The translations under genes were made by a program, and so were the position numbers. From the NCBI GenBank assembly GCA_045604985.1, contig JAZUPD010000039.1, positions 1-28,538 of the forward strand: a stretch of DNA of 28,538 nt, in the 5' to 3' direction. The notes beneath the pieces were generated by a model. It was not told the origin of the DNA. It saw nothing but the letters and a program-made list of their open reading frames with translations, and ran no database searches. Source of the DNA: SIG710 sp045604985. GTDB lineage: Bacteria; Bacillota; Clostridia; Oscillospirales; CAG-272. Of this stretch, positions 15,134-22,112 are shown piece by piece. The number at the start of each line of letters is the position of its first letter. Position 1 is the first letter of the stretch.

Positions 15134-16012
15134 ATGCCGAAAGAAAACAAATCGTTTTTATATCAGACACAGAAGCGAAATTATTCGGATAATGCCACCT
15201 ATTTCAATATTGAGGAGCGTAATTATATATTCGATCCTCTTATGGGGAATGCCTATCATTGGCATGATCATTTTGAAATGGAATTTTTCTTCGAGGGAGA
15301 GGGGACTCACGTTTTGAACGGAGAGAAGCTCAATGTGAGAAAAGGCTCTATACATCTTCTTACTCCTGCAGATTTCCACGCCCTTTATAAAAATGACGAG
15401 AGCAGTAAGCTTAAATATTTCAATATAAAATTTAACGAATATGCCCTTTCATCAGAGCTTATAAAGATGATAACCGAATACGGTGCAACGATCTCAACGG
15501 TGGTGGAGGGAGAGAATTATGAAATCCTATATAATGAATTTAAAGCATTGACAGAAGAATACTGCTCACACAGAAGGATGCGAGAAATAATGATGAAAAA
15601 TATGTTTGAAAAGATCATGATCATTTTTTGGCGTATTCTTACGAAGTCCGCACCAGAAAGCAAGAATTATATGCCAATGCACGATGGTAATATCAGATAT
15701 ATAGTGAGCTACCTGAGAATACATTTCAGAGAGCCGATCAGCCTTGCCGCACTTGCAGAGAAGGTGCATCTTACACCAAACTATGTGGGTGACCTTTTCA
15801 AAAAAGAAATGGGCGTTTTCTTTACCGACTACGTTCAAAGACTCAGACTAAATTATGCAACAAATCTTCTGGTAAGCTCGGATCTGCCAATTTCCGATAT
15901 CAGTATTCAGTCCGGCTTTCATTCGGTGTCATATTTCATAAGGACCTTCCGTCTTGTCCATGGGAAAACACCTCTTGAATACAGAAATGCCGCATCAAAG
16001 AAAAAATTATAA
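15134..16012 (+). CDS. AraC family transcriptional regulator
   Basis: A 292-residue regulator. The N-terminal half is an AraC-type cupin (YHWHDHFEMEFFFEGEGTHVLNGEKLNVRKGSIHLLTPADFHAL, about 38-82) expected to bind a small ligand, probably a sugar. The last 100 residues contain two helix-turn-helix units: ISLAALAEKVHLTPNYVGDLFKKEMGV, then ISDISIQSGFHSVSYFIRTFRLVHGKTPLEYR, the standard AraC/XylS signature. GAGG about 8 bases upstream supports the ATG. The CE7 lipoprotein gene starts 23 bases after the stop, so they are cotranscribed and the regulator probably controls its own operon, perhaps also the divergent esterase. The ligand is unknown. Confidence 0.92.
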   Translation: MPKENKSFLYQTQKRNYSDNATYFNIEERNYIFDPLMGNAYHWHDHFEMEFFFEGEGTHVLNGEKLNVRKGSIHLLTPADFHALYKNDESSKLKYFNIKFNEYALSSELIKMITEYGATISTVVEGENYEILYNEFKALTEEYCSHRRMREIMMKNMFEKIMIIFWRILTKSAPESKNYMPMHDGNIRYIVSYLRIHFREPISLAALAEKVHLTPNYVGDLFKKEMGVFFTDYVQRLRLNYATNLLVSSDLPISDISIQSGFHSVSYFIRTFRLVHGKTPLEYRNAASKKKL

Positions 16013-16035
16013 AAATTTTTAAGGAAGAGCAAAAA

Positions 16036-18144
16036 ATGAAGAATTATAAGTTTCTCATGCTTATGTACCTCTTGATAATATCTATGATGTTTGCCTCTTG
16101 CGGAGGAGACGAGCCTAATGTCGGCGGTGATCCTCTTTCGAGAGACACGGTCTCATATGATATCGGAGACAGGGTTGTGATTGCAGACAGCAATGGCTGT
16201 AACTATTCCGTGGTACGCCCCGACAACTGCAGTAAAGAGGTCACGGATGCCGCAGTTTCAATAAACAAAGCCATTTACGGCATTATTGGTGAGCTTCCTA
16301 AGCTCAAAACGGATTACGGAACAAAGGGCGGACTTGAAATATTAGTTGGAAATACCAACAGAGCAGAGAGTGCAAAAGCTGCAGACGGACTCGGCGAAAA
16401 GGATTTCAGGATTCTTTTTTCAACGAACAAAATCGCCATCGTTGGCGGCAGTGACGAGGCAACGGCAGCGGCAGCAGAATATTTTCTTGCCAATTATTTT
16501 TCCGACGGAGTACTTTCGATAGAATATGGAGAAGATTATACATATACCTATACTTCCCCCAAGGTGCTTGTGGGCGGCAGCGACCTTTCGGAATACAAGA
16601 TATATTCGGAAAACGCTTCCGAGGCTCTTATAAAATCGGTTAGCGATGCTATATATGCGGTAATCGGTAAAACTCCCGAGATAACGGACAGCAAAGTCGG
16701 AAAATATATTGAGCTTAAGGCAGACCCTTCTCTTGAAGTCGGATATTATATGGCAAAGGTGTTAAATGACGGAAATATCCATCTCCAAGCCGACACCGTA
16801 ACAGGACTCTATTTATCGGTCGATAGATTCACAAGCGCAATAAAGGACATGACCGTTCCGGGCAAGGTATACGAGCTTTCACTTTCAAAAACAGGGGCGT
16901 ATCCTCCGTCATTTGAACTCTTCGGAGAGAGCGACGAAAGATATTTCATCTGTGAAACGAGCAAGGATGCCCTCTCATATGAAATAGGCGAGGAGATAAT
17001 TTTCAATATTTCGCTTTTTGCGGGCGGGGATCTTTCCTCGTGCGTACGCTTTGATTGGACCATGAAGGGCGACGACGGCAAAAAATCATCAGGAAGCGCC
17101 CCCGGAATCACGGGACAGCTTACCCTTAAAACAACTCTTGATAATAACGGCTTTGTCATGGTCGAGGTGAGAGCTATTGGTGCCGATGGAAAAGAAATTG
17201 ATGGAAGCATCCGTTTTTCGGGGGCTGCTGCGGTCCATCCTGAGCTTCTTACGATAACGAAGGAAGAACCTTCGGATTTCGATGAATACTGGGCTGATGC
17301 AATCGAGGAAATGATGGCGGTAAAACCAGAGATAATCGAAATGGAAGAGATCAGCGGAAGGGCGGGCTATAAGACGTATAAAATGAAGCTTGCATGTGCG
17401 GGAAATGATAAATGGACGGGAGAGACATTTGTTTCAGGTCACCTCTCCTATCCTGCCAATGCCTCCAAAAAATCGCTTTCAATAAGTGCGTTCTTCCCCG
17501 GATATGGAGTATATTCCTCCTATCCTATATATGGAGATAACGACATCACGTTTTCGGTTTGCGGACACAGCATTGAAGTCGGCATGGAAAGCTCTTATTA
17601 TAGCAACCTGCAGAACGGAATCCTCAACGGCCACGGCTTCTCAACAGCAGAAAACGCCGACGGAAAAAATGTATATTTCAGATATATGCTTCTCCGAGAC
17701 CTTCAGGCACTTCGCTTTATGAAGGAATATTTCGGAGCAAACGGACTAGACCTCTGGAACGGTAAAATAAATCTTTCCGGCGAAAGCCAAGGCGGCTTTC
17801 AGGTAATTGCCTTGGCGGCTCTTGATAAGGACGTTGATTATATAAGCGCAGGCGTCCCGTGGCTTTGCGACATCGGCGGATATACAGACGGAAAGAAGAT
17901 AAAAAGCTCTTTCAGACCTGATTTTGCGGACGGACTCGGTTATTTTGATTCCGCAAGCTTTGCTTCAAGAATAAATTGCGACGTTTTTATCAGTGCAGGT
18001 CTTGGCGATCCTCTCTGCCCTCCTGCGGGAGTTGCGGCAATGTACAATGCGCTTAATTGCTCAAAATCATTGTTCTTCGTACAAAACCAAACCCATTCCT
18101 ACATACCGCCGCACGGCGATATATTTAAATTTGAAAAGGGATGA
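16036..18144 (+). CDS. Lipoprotein with C-terminal CE7-like (acetyl xylan esterase) domain
   Basis: A 702-residue exported lipoprotein with lipobox FASC (Cys22). Residues about 55-290 are two alpha/beta modules (GLEILVGNTNRAES, KIAIVGGSDEATAAAAEYF) matching the GH26 lipoprotein at 7714-9654. A beta-rich, Ig-like stretch covers about 295-395 (FELFGESDERYF to VEVRAIGADGKEI). The alpha/beta-hydrolase domain from about 410 follows the AXE1/CE7 layout: DFDEYWADAIEEM, FPGYGV, NLSGESQGGFQ with nucleophile Ser584, AGLGDPLCPP with Asp658 and QTHSYIP with His687. The triad is complete, but the usual oxyanion RGQ appears as CGH and the usual HE as HS, so it is a divergent member. A role in deacetylating extracellular polysaccharide is likely. 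It sits 23 bases behind the AraC regulator. No strong terminator follows before secG. Confidence 0.85.
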   Translation: MKNYKFLMLMYLLIISMMFASCGGDEPNVGGDPLSRDTVSYDIGDRVVIADSNGCNYSVVRPDNCSKEVTDAAVSINKAIYGIIGELPKLKTDYGTKGGLEILVGNTNRAESAKAADGLGEKDFRILFSTNKIAIVGGSDEATAAAAEYFLANYFSDGVLSIEYGEDYTYTYTSPKVLVGGSDLSEYKIYSENASEALIKSVSDAIYAVIGKTPEITDSKVGKYIELKADPSLEVGYYMAKVLNDGNIHLQADTVTGLYLSVDRFTSAIKDMTVPGKVYELSLSKTGAYPPSFELFGESDERYFICETSKDALSYEIGEEIIFNISLFAGGDLSSCVRFDWTMKGDDGKKSSGSAPGITGQLTLKTTLDNNGFVMVEVRAIGADGKEIDGSIRFSGAAAVHPELLTITKEEPSDFDEYWADAIEEMMAVKPEIIEMEEISGRAGYKTYKMKLACAGNDKWTGETFVSGHLSYPANASKKSLSISAFFPGYGVYSSYPIYGDNDITFSVCGHSIEVGMESSYYSNLQNGILNGHGFSTAENADGKNVYFRYMLLRDLQALRFMKEYFGANGLDLWNGKINLSGESQGGFQVIALAALDKDVDYISAGVPWLCDIGGYTDGKKIKSSFRPDFADGLGYFDSASFASRINCDVFISAGLGDPLCPPAGVAAMYNALNCSKSLFFVQNQTHSYIPPHGDIFKFEKG

Positions 18145-18180
18145 TTTTTTAAGAAAATTTGAATTTTTTTAAATTTCCTA

Positions 18181-18209
18181 TTGCATTTTTTCGAGATGTG
18201 TGGTATAAT
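18181..18209 (+). promoter_or_regulatory. Promoter of secG
   Basis: TTGCAT (18181-18186), 17 bases, perfect TATAAT (18204-18209). The start would be near 18216, giving an 80-base leader. The leader contains a small CATTGG/CCAATG inverted repeat (18238-18253); its role, if any, is unknown. GGAGG near 18282 is the ribosome binding site. Confidence 0.7.
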
Positions 18210-18297
18210 TGTCAGGAATTTGTGTCCGTGCATATGACATTGGTCGTCCAATGGTGCAAATTGCGGAATTTTAAGATCAATTTGGAGGAATATTATA

Positions 18298-18531
18298 ATG
18301 AAACTTGCATTTGGAATCGTACTTCTCGTTATGGCTGTTTTTCTTGTGATTGCAGTTCTCATGCAATCCGGCAAGGATAAAAAGCTTTCCGGTACTATCG
18401 CAGGCGGAGCAGAAACATTCTTTGGTAAGTCAAGCTCCGACAAGTGGGATAAGAAGCTTTCTGTTCTTACAACGGTCGTTGCGGTTATCTTCGTTCTCGT
18501 TGTAATTGCAATGTACATCTTCGTTAGCTGA
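18298..18531 (+). CDS. secG: Preprotein translocase subunit SecG
   Basis: A 77-residue inner-membrane protein that associates with SecYE and assists SecA-driven export. It has the SecG layout: helix 1 (LAFGIVLLVMAVFLVIAVLMQ), the conserved cytoplasmic loop with QSGKDKKLSGTIAGGAETFFGKS, and helix 2 (LSVLTTVVAVIFVLVVIAMYIF). The GGA-rich loop is the family hallmark. GGAGG about 10 bases upstream supports the ATG. The usual partners rnr and smpB do not follow here; convergent glmS does. It is monocistronic between its own promoter and the terminator at 18551-18592. Confidence 0.93.
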   Translation: MKLAFGIVLLVMAVFLVIAVLMQSGKDKKLSGTIAGGAETFFGKSSSDKWDKKLSVLTTVVAVIFVLVVIAMYIFVS

Positions 18532-18550
18532 TATTCGAACAGATAAAAGC

Positions 18551-18592
18551 AATAAAAAAGGATTTTCTTACAAGCGAAAATCCTTTTTTATT
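18551..18592. terminator. Bidirectional terminator between secG and glmS
   Basis: A perfect 17-bp stem (18551-18567 with 18576-18592, core AAAAAAGGATTTTC) with A-run and T-run ends. It ends secG on the plus strand and is the second of two hairpins behind glmS on the minus strand. Confidence 0.85.
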
Positions 18593-18601
18593 TTCTTTTA
18601 T

Positions 18602-18635
18602 ATCGGGGCTGAGCCAAAATTGGCTCAGCCCCGAT
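18602..18635. repeat. 34-bp GC-rich palindrome behind glmS
   Basis: ATCGGGGCTGAGCCAA (18602-18617) and its exact complement (18620-18635) flank two A. It lies 14 bases past the glmS stop and next to the terminator at 18551-18592. The flanks lack a U-run, so it may stabilise the glmS mRNA 3' end or act together with the neighbouring terminator. Confidence 0.7.
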
Positions 18636-18649
18636 CGGTAGATATAAAA

Positions 18650-20488
18650 CTATTCGACCGTAACCGACTTTGCCAGATTTCTCGGCTTATCAACATCGTT
18701 TCTGCGCTTTGCGGCAATGTGGTAAGCAAGCATCTGAGTGCAGGTAGTCACCGCAAATGGCACAAAAAGCTCGTCTTTACAGTCAATGGCGATGATCTTT
18801 TCTGAGGGCAAAGCAAATTTCTCGGCAATTTCCTTTGTCGTTATCGTAAGAACTCTTGCTCCTCGACTTTTGACCTCTCGTATTCCGGAGATCATCTTTT
18901 CGGCAAGGGCAGATGAGGTCATAATAGCAATAACGGGAGTTCCGTTGCTCACAAGAGATATGGTTCCGTGCTTCAGCTCACCTGCGGCATATGCCTCGCT
19001 GTGGATATAGGAAATTTCCTTAAGCTTCAGCGATGCTTCATTGCAAAGAGCACCGTCTATGCCTCTGCCAATGAAGAAAAGATGCTCGCTTTCGAGATAA
19101 TCATCTGCGACAGCCTCGATCTCATGACAAAGCTTTAAAGCACCGTCAATATAGGCGGGAACATCATAAAGAAGTGATGAGCAAAGTCTTTTGGCTTCAT
19201 CTGCCGTTACCCTTTTATGAACAAGAGCAAGTTTGATGGCAAAAAGATAAAGAAGTGCACACTGGACGCTGTATGCCTTTGTGCTGGCAACCGAAATCTC
19301 CGGTCCTGCCAAGGTATAAAGCACACTGTCCGACTCCCTTGCAACACTTGAACCGATAACGTTTACTATCGAAAGGGTATAAACGCCCTTAGATTTCGCA
19401 TGGCGCAGAGCCGCAAGAGTGTCTGCCGTCTCGCCGGATTGCGAAAGGAGGATCACGATGTCATCCTTCCCTAAAATCGGATCACGGTAACGAAATTCCG
19501 ATGCAATATCAACATTTACGGGAACTCTCGCAAGCCTTTCGATGATGCTTTTTCCTATAAGTCCCGCATGCATTGCCGTTCCGCAAGCAACAATATGAAT
19601 ATTTTTAAACTTGGCAATTTCTTCGAGATCAAGCAGATCTATTCCGAAAAACGGAAGCAAACTATCACTCATTCCTGAGGAAACGGTCTTTCTTACAGCA
19701 TCCGGCTCTTCATATATTTCCTTTAACATAAAGTGTTGAAACCCGCCCTTTTGTGCTTGTTCAATATTAAGGTTAATATGCATCCGCCTTTGTTCGCATG
19801 AAGCTCCGTTTCCGTCCAAAAAAACTATTCCGTCATTGCCTATGACGGCAACAATTCCCTCGTCAAGCTGATAACAGTCCTCTGCATGACCGAGAATAGC
19901 AGGGATATCCGATGCAATAAATCGACCGTTCTTCCCCTCAGCAATGATGAGAGGGCTATCCTTTCTTATCGCAAATATCTTATTCGGATAAGAGTCAAAA
20001 ATAATTCCCAAAGCATATGAACCACGAATGATCTCGGTTGCCTTAAAAATTGCCTTTATGGGATCGCCCAGCACTACAAAATAGTAGTCTATGAGCTTTG
20101 CAGCCCGCTCGGTATCGGTATCGGACACAAAACCATATCCCTCTGCGTGCAACATTTCTTCGATTTCCGCATAATTTTCGATTATCCCATTATGTACAAG
20201 AGCAAGATTTTCTGCTCTGTGGGGATGAGAATTTACGTCGGACGGCGCACCGTGAGTTGCCCAACGCGTGTGACCAATGCCGCAATGACCCTCAATTTTA
20301 ATGGAAAAAGAACTTATCTTCTCCTCAAGTATATCAATTCTGCCACGAGTCTTGACCGTATTTATGCCCTCCTTGCAGGAAACAGCAATGCCAGCGGAGT
20401 CGTACCCTCTGTACTCGAGGGCGCGGAGACCGCTAAGAAGGTATGGAATTGAATCCTCCATACCCGTATAGCCAATTATTCCACACAT
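18650..20488 (-). CDS. glmS: Glutamine-fructose-6-phosphate aminotransferase (isomerizing)
   Basis: A 612-residue enzyme that makes glucosamine-6-phosphate from fructose-6-phosphate and glutamine, the entry step to UDP-GlcNAc and peptidoglycan. The N-terminal glutaminase starts MCGIIGYTG with nucleophile Cys2, followed by LEYRGYDSAGIAV and HTRWATHGAPSDVNSHPH. Two SIS sugar-binding domains follow (CGTAMHAG, LLSQSGETADTLAALR, STKAYSVQ; GRGIDGALCNEASLKLKEISYIHSEAYAAGELKHG). The C-terminus is the canonical KSVTVE. Full length with all motifs intact. It is preceded by a glmS ribozyme (20581-20722) and by a hairpin at 20505-20540; only a weak AGG precedes the ATG. It is third in a cluster with the beta-helix gene and glmM. 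Expression should fall when glucosamine-6-phosphate is high, through ribozyme cleavage. Confidence 0.97.
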   Translation of the reverse strand: MCGIIGYTGMEDSIPYLLSGLRALEYRGYDSAGIAVSCKEGINTVKTRGRIDILEEKISSFSIKIEGHCGIGHTRWATHGAPSDVNSHPHRAENLALVHNGIIENYAEIEEMLHAEGYGFVSDTDTERAAKLIDYYFVVLGDPIKAIFKATEIIRGSYALGIIFDSYPNKIFAIRKDSPLIIAEGKNGRFIASDIPAILGHAEDCYQLDEGIVAVIGNDGIVFLDGNGASCEQRRMHINLNIEQAQKGGFQHFMLKEIYEEPDAVRKTVSSGMSDSLLPFFGIDLLDLEEIAKFKNIHIVACGTAMHAGLIGKSIIERLARVPVNVDIASEFRYRDPILGKDDIVILLSQSGETADTLAALRHAKSKGVYTLSIVNVIGSSVARESDSVLYTLAGPEISVASTKAYSVQCALLYLFAIKLALVHKRVTADEAKRLCSSLLYDVPAYIDGALKLCHEIEAVADDYLESEHLFFIGRGIDGALCNEASLKLKEISYIHSEAYAAGELKHGTISLVSNGTPVIAIMTSSALAEKMISGIREVKSRGARVLTITTKEIAEKFALPSEKIIAIDCKDELFVPFAVTTCTQMLAYHIAAKRRNDVDKPRNLAKSVTVE

Positions 20489-20504
20489 AATTATAAAACC
20501 TGTG

Positions 20505-20540
20505 CGGGCAGAAGGTCTGAAAAGTCAGGCATTCTGCCCG
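20505..20540 (-). other. Hairpin between the glmS ribozyme and the glmS start
   Basis: Arms at 20505-20520 and 20525-20540 (outer 9 bases CGGGCAGAA/TTCTGCCCG perfect, then a near-complete inner stem) around a 4-base loop. No U-run follows on the minus strand. It ends 16 bases before the glmS ATG and would lie in the 5' leader of the cleaved glmS fragment. It could affect ribosome access or RNase J entry; the function is unknown. Confidence 0.6.
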
Positions 20541-20580
20541 ATCTTTCTGAAAAATTTTGTTATAATGTTTTTGCATTTTT

Positions 20581-20722
20581 GTCTGTCCCTTTGTTTTACA
20601 ATTACTCGTATATTTGCTGACAGACTGCGACAGTATGCTCTGCCGGAGAAACATCCGCCGAAAAAATTCGATAATTTCTCTCCTCGTCAACCTCTGAAGA
20701 TAAAAATCAAAGGTCTGGCGCT
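20581..20722 (-). ncRNA. glmS glucosamine-6-phosphate-activated ribozyme/riboswitch
   Basis: Read on the minus strand, the sequence matches the glmS ribozyme core piece by piece. It begins A|GCGCCAGA with the cleavage point between 20722 and 20721. P1 pairs ACCUUUGA with UCAGAGGU. Then follow UUGACGAGGA, UUAUCGA, UCGGCGGAUG and CCGGC (P2 and pseudoknot strands). P3 is CGGCAG-AGCAUA-CUGUCG, and P4 closes GUCUGUC with GACAGAC around an AAAACAAAG internal segment. In known members glucosamine-6-phosphate acts as coenzyme for self-cleavage, and the 5'-hydroxyl downstream fragment is degraded, lowering GlmS. The 5' end overlaps the last codons and stop of glmM. The 3' boundary is approximate. Confidence 0.93.
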
Positions 20723-22095
20723 TTAGTCTTTTTGATTTTTCTTTTTCCGTCAAGTCTTTTCTCGATAACCGTGGCAATATCGTCGCATACCTTCTTTATC
20801 TGCTCCATGTCGTTGCCCTCTGCCATAACTCTTATGAGAGGCTCGGTTCCCGATGGACGCACCACAACTCTTCCAAGCTCGCCAAGCTCATTTTTCGCTT
20901 TTTCAATGCTTTCCTTAACATCTTTATCGGTATAGAAAAGCAGCTTGCCCTCTGCACTCACTGTTAGATTAACAATGGTCTGGGGATATCTGGTCATGAC
21001 CGAAGCAAGCTCTGAAAGCTTTTTACCCTTGCGGCGCATAAGCGAAAGAAGCTGGCAGGCGGTAAGCTGACCGTCTCCCGTAGTTGCAAAATCTCGGAAA
21101 ATAATATGTCCCGATTGCTCTCCGCCAAAGGAATAATCTTCAAGGAGCATTTCCTCAAGCACAAAGCGGTCTCCTACCTTAGTTGCAACAAATTTCAGAT
21201 GGTTTTCCTCGCAAAATTTTCCAAATCCGAAGTTCGTCATGATAGTTCCAACAACCGCACCGTGGTTCAGTCTTCCTCTTTCATTAAGATCAAGGGCGCA
21301 TATTGCCATTATCATGTCACCGTCGATAACTTTTCCATTTTCATCCACTGCAAGGCATCTGTCGGCGTCTCCGTCAAAGGCAACACCGCAGTCAAGGGAG
21401 TTTTCTACGACATATTTCGCAAGTGCGTCAATATGTGTAGAGCCGCAATTTTCATTGATATTGGTACCGTTTGGTGTGTCGTTTAAAATGTGTGCATTAA
21501 CGCCAAGACTCACAAAAAGCTGCTTCGCCGTGGCACTTGCACTGCCATTCGAGCAGTCAATGGCTATATTCATTCCGTGGGGAGAGTAGAGAACGCTGCT
21601 CCTTATATGGTCGATATAGTCCTTTGCCGCCTTTTCGGCATAGGTAATCCTTCCGACTCCCGCACCTATTTGGCGGTCGGGTCTGCTTTCCTTATCGAGA
21701 ACGATAGCCTCGATACGTTCTTCAAGCGCATCAGGCAATTTGTAGCCGTCGCCACTGAAGATCTTGATTCCGTTAAATTCCGAGGGATTGTGGGATGCAG
21801 ATATCATGATTCCTGCATCAGCCTTGTATTTTCCAACCAGATATGCAACCGCAGGAGTTGGTACAACTCCAAGGTTTATAACATCTGCACCCATCGAGCA
21901 TATTCCTGCCGAAACGGCGCATATCAGCATATCGGATGAGGCTCTTGTATCCGAGCCAATAACAAAGAGCGGGCGTCTCCTGCAGCCTTCCGAAAGGACC
22001 TGTGCCGCAGCACTGCCTATCTCCATCGCTCTTTCACAGCTAAGCTCGGTATTGGCGATTCCTCTTACGCCGTCTGTTCCGAATAGTCTTCCCAT
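20707..22095 (-). CDS. glmM: Phosphoglucosamine mutase
   Basis: A 462-residue alpha-D-phosphohexomutase that converts glucosamine-6-phosphate to glucosamine-1-phosphate. It begins MGRLFGTDGVRGIANTEL. The phosphoserine loop is ISASHNPSEFNGIKIF with Ser101, the Mg loop is DGDADR (D241, D243, D245, R246), and the phosphate-binding loop VRPSGTEPLIRVMAEG lies near the C-terminus. Length is as usual (about 450). The final residues KKTKAPDL are an extra basic tail. The last four codons and the stop lie inside the glmS ribozyme, whose cleavage point is exactly between Lys458 and Ala459. It starts 17 bases after the beta-helix gene and belongs to the same operon as glmS. Confidence 0.97.
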   Translation of the reverse strand: MGRLFGTDGVRGIANTELSCERAMEIGSAAAQVLSEGCRRRPLFVIGSDTRASSDMLICAVSAGICSMGADVINLGVVPTPAVAYLVGKYKADAGIMISASHNPSEFNGIKIFSGDGYKLPDALEERIEAIVLDKESRPDRQIGAGVGRITYAEKAAKDYIDHIRSSVLYSPHGMNIAIDCSNGSASATAKQLFVSLGVNAHILNDTPNGTNINENCGSTHIDALAKYVVENSLDCGVAFDGDADRCLAVDENGKVIDGDMIMAICALDLNERGRLNHGAVVGTIMTNFGFGKFCEENHLKFVATKVGDRFVLEEMLLEDYSFGGEQSGHIIFRDFATTGDGQLTACQLLSLMRRKGKKLSELASVMTRYPQTIVNLTVSAEGKLLFYTDKDVKESIEKAKNELGELGRVVVRPSGTEPLIRVMAEGNDMEQIKKVCDDIATVIEKRLDGKRKIKKTKAPDL

Positions 22096-22112
22096 TTTTA
22101 TGTGACCTTCCT

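Noticed and set aside
18216..18297. Riboswitch in the secG leader
   Set aside because: Only a 6-bp CATTGG/CCAATG hairpin is present; no match to any riboswitch core I know.
18099..18518. A minus-strand frame over secG and its promoter
   Set aside because: It is antisense to secG, the secG promoter and the end of the CE7 gene; low-complexity Thr/Ile composition.
20540..20580. Possible separate glmS promoter (TATAAC on the minus strand just after the ribozyme)
   Set aside because: No -35 hexamer is found 16-18 bases upstream, so it is too weak to list.
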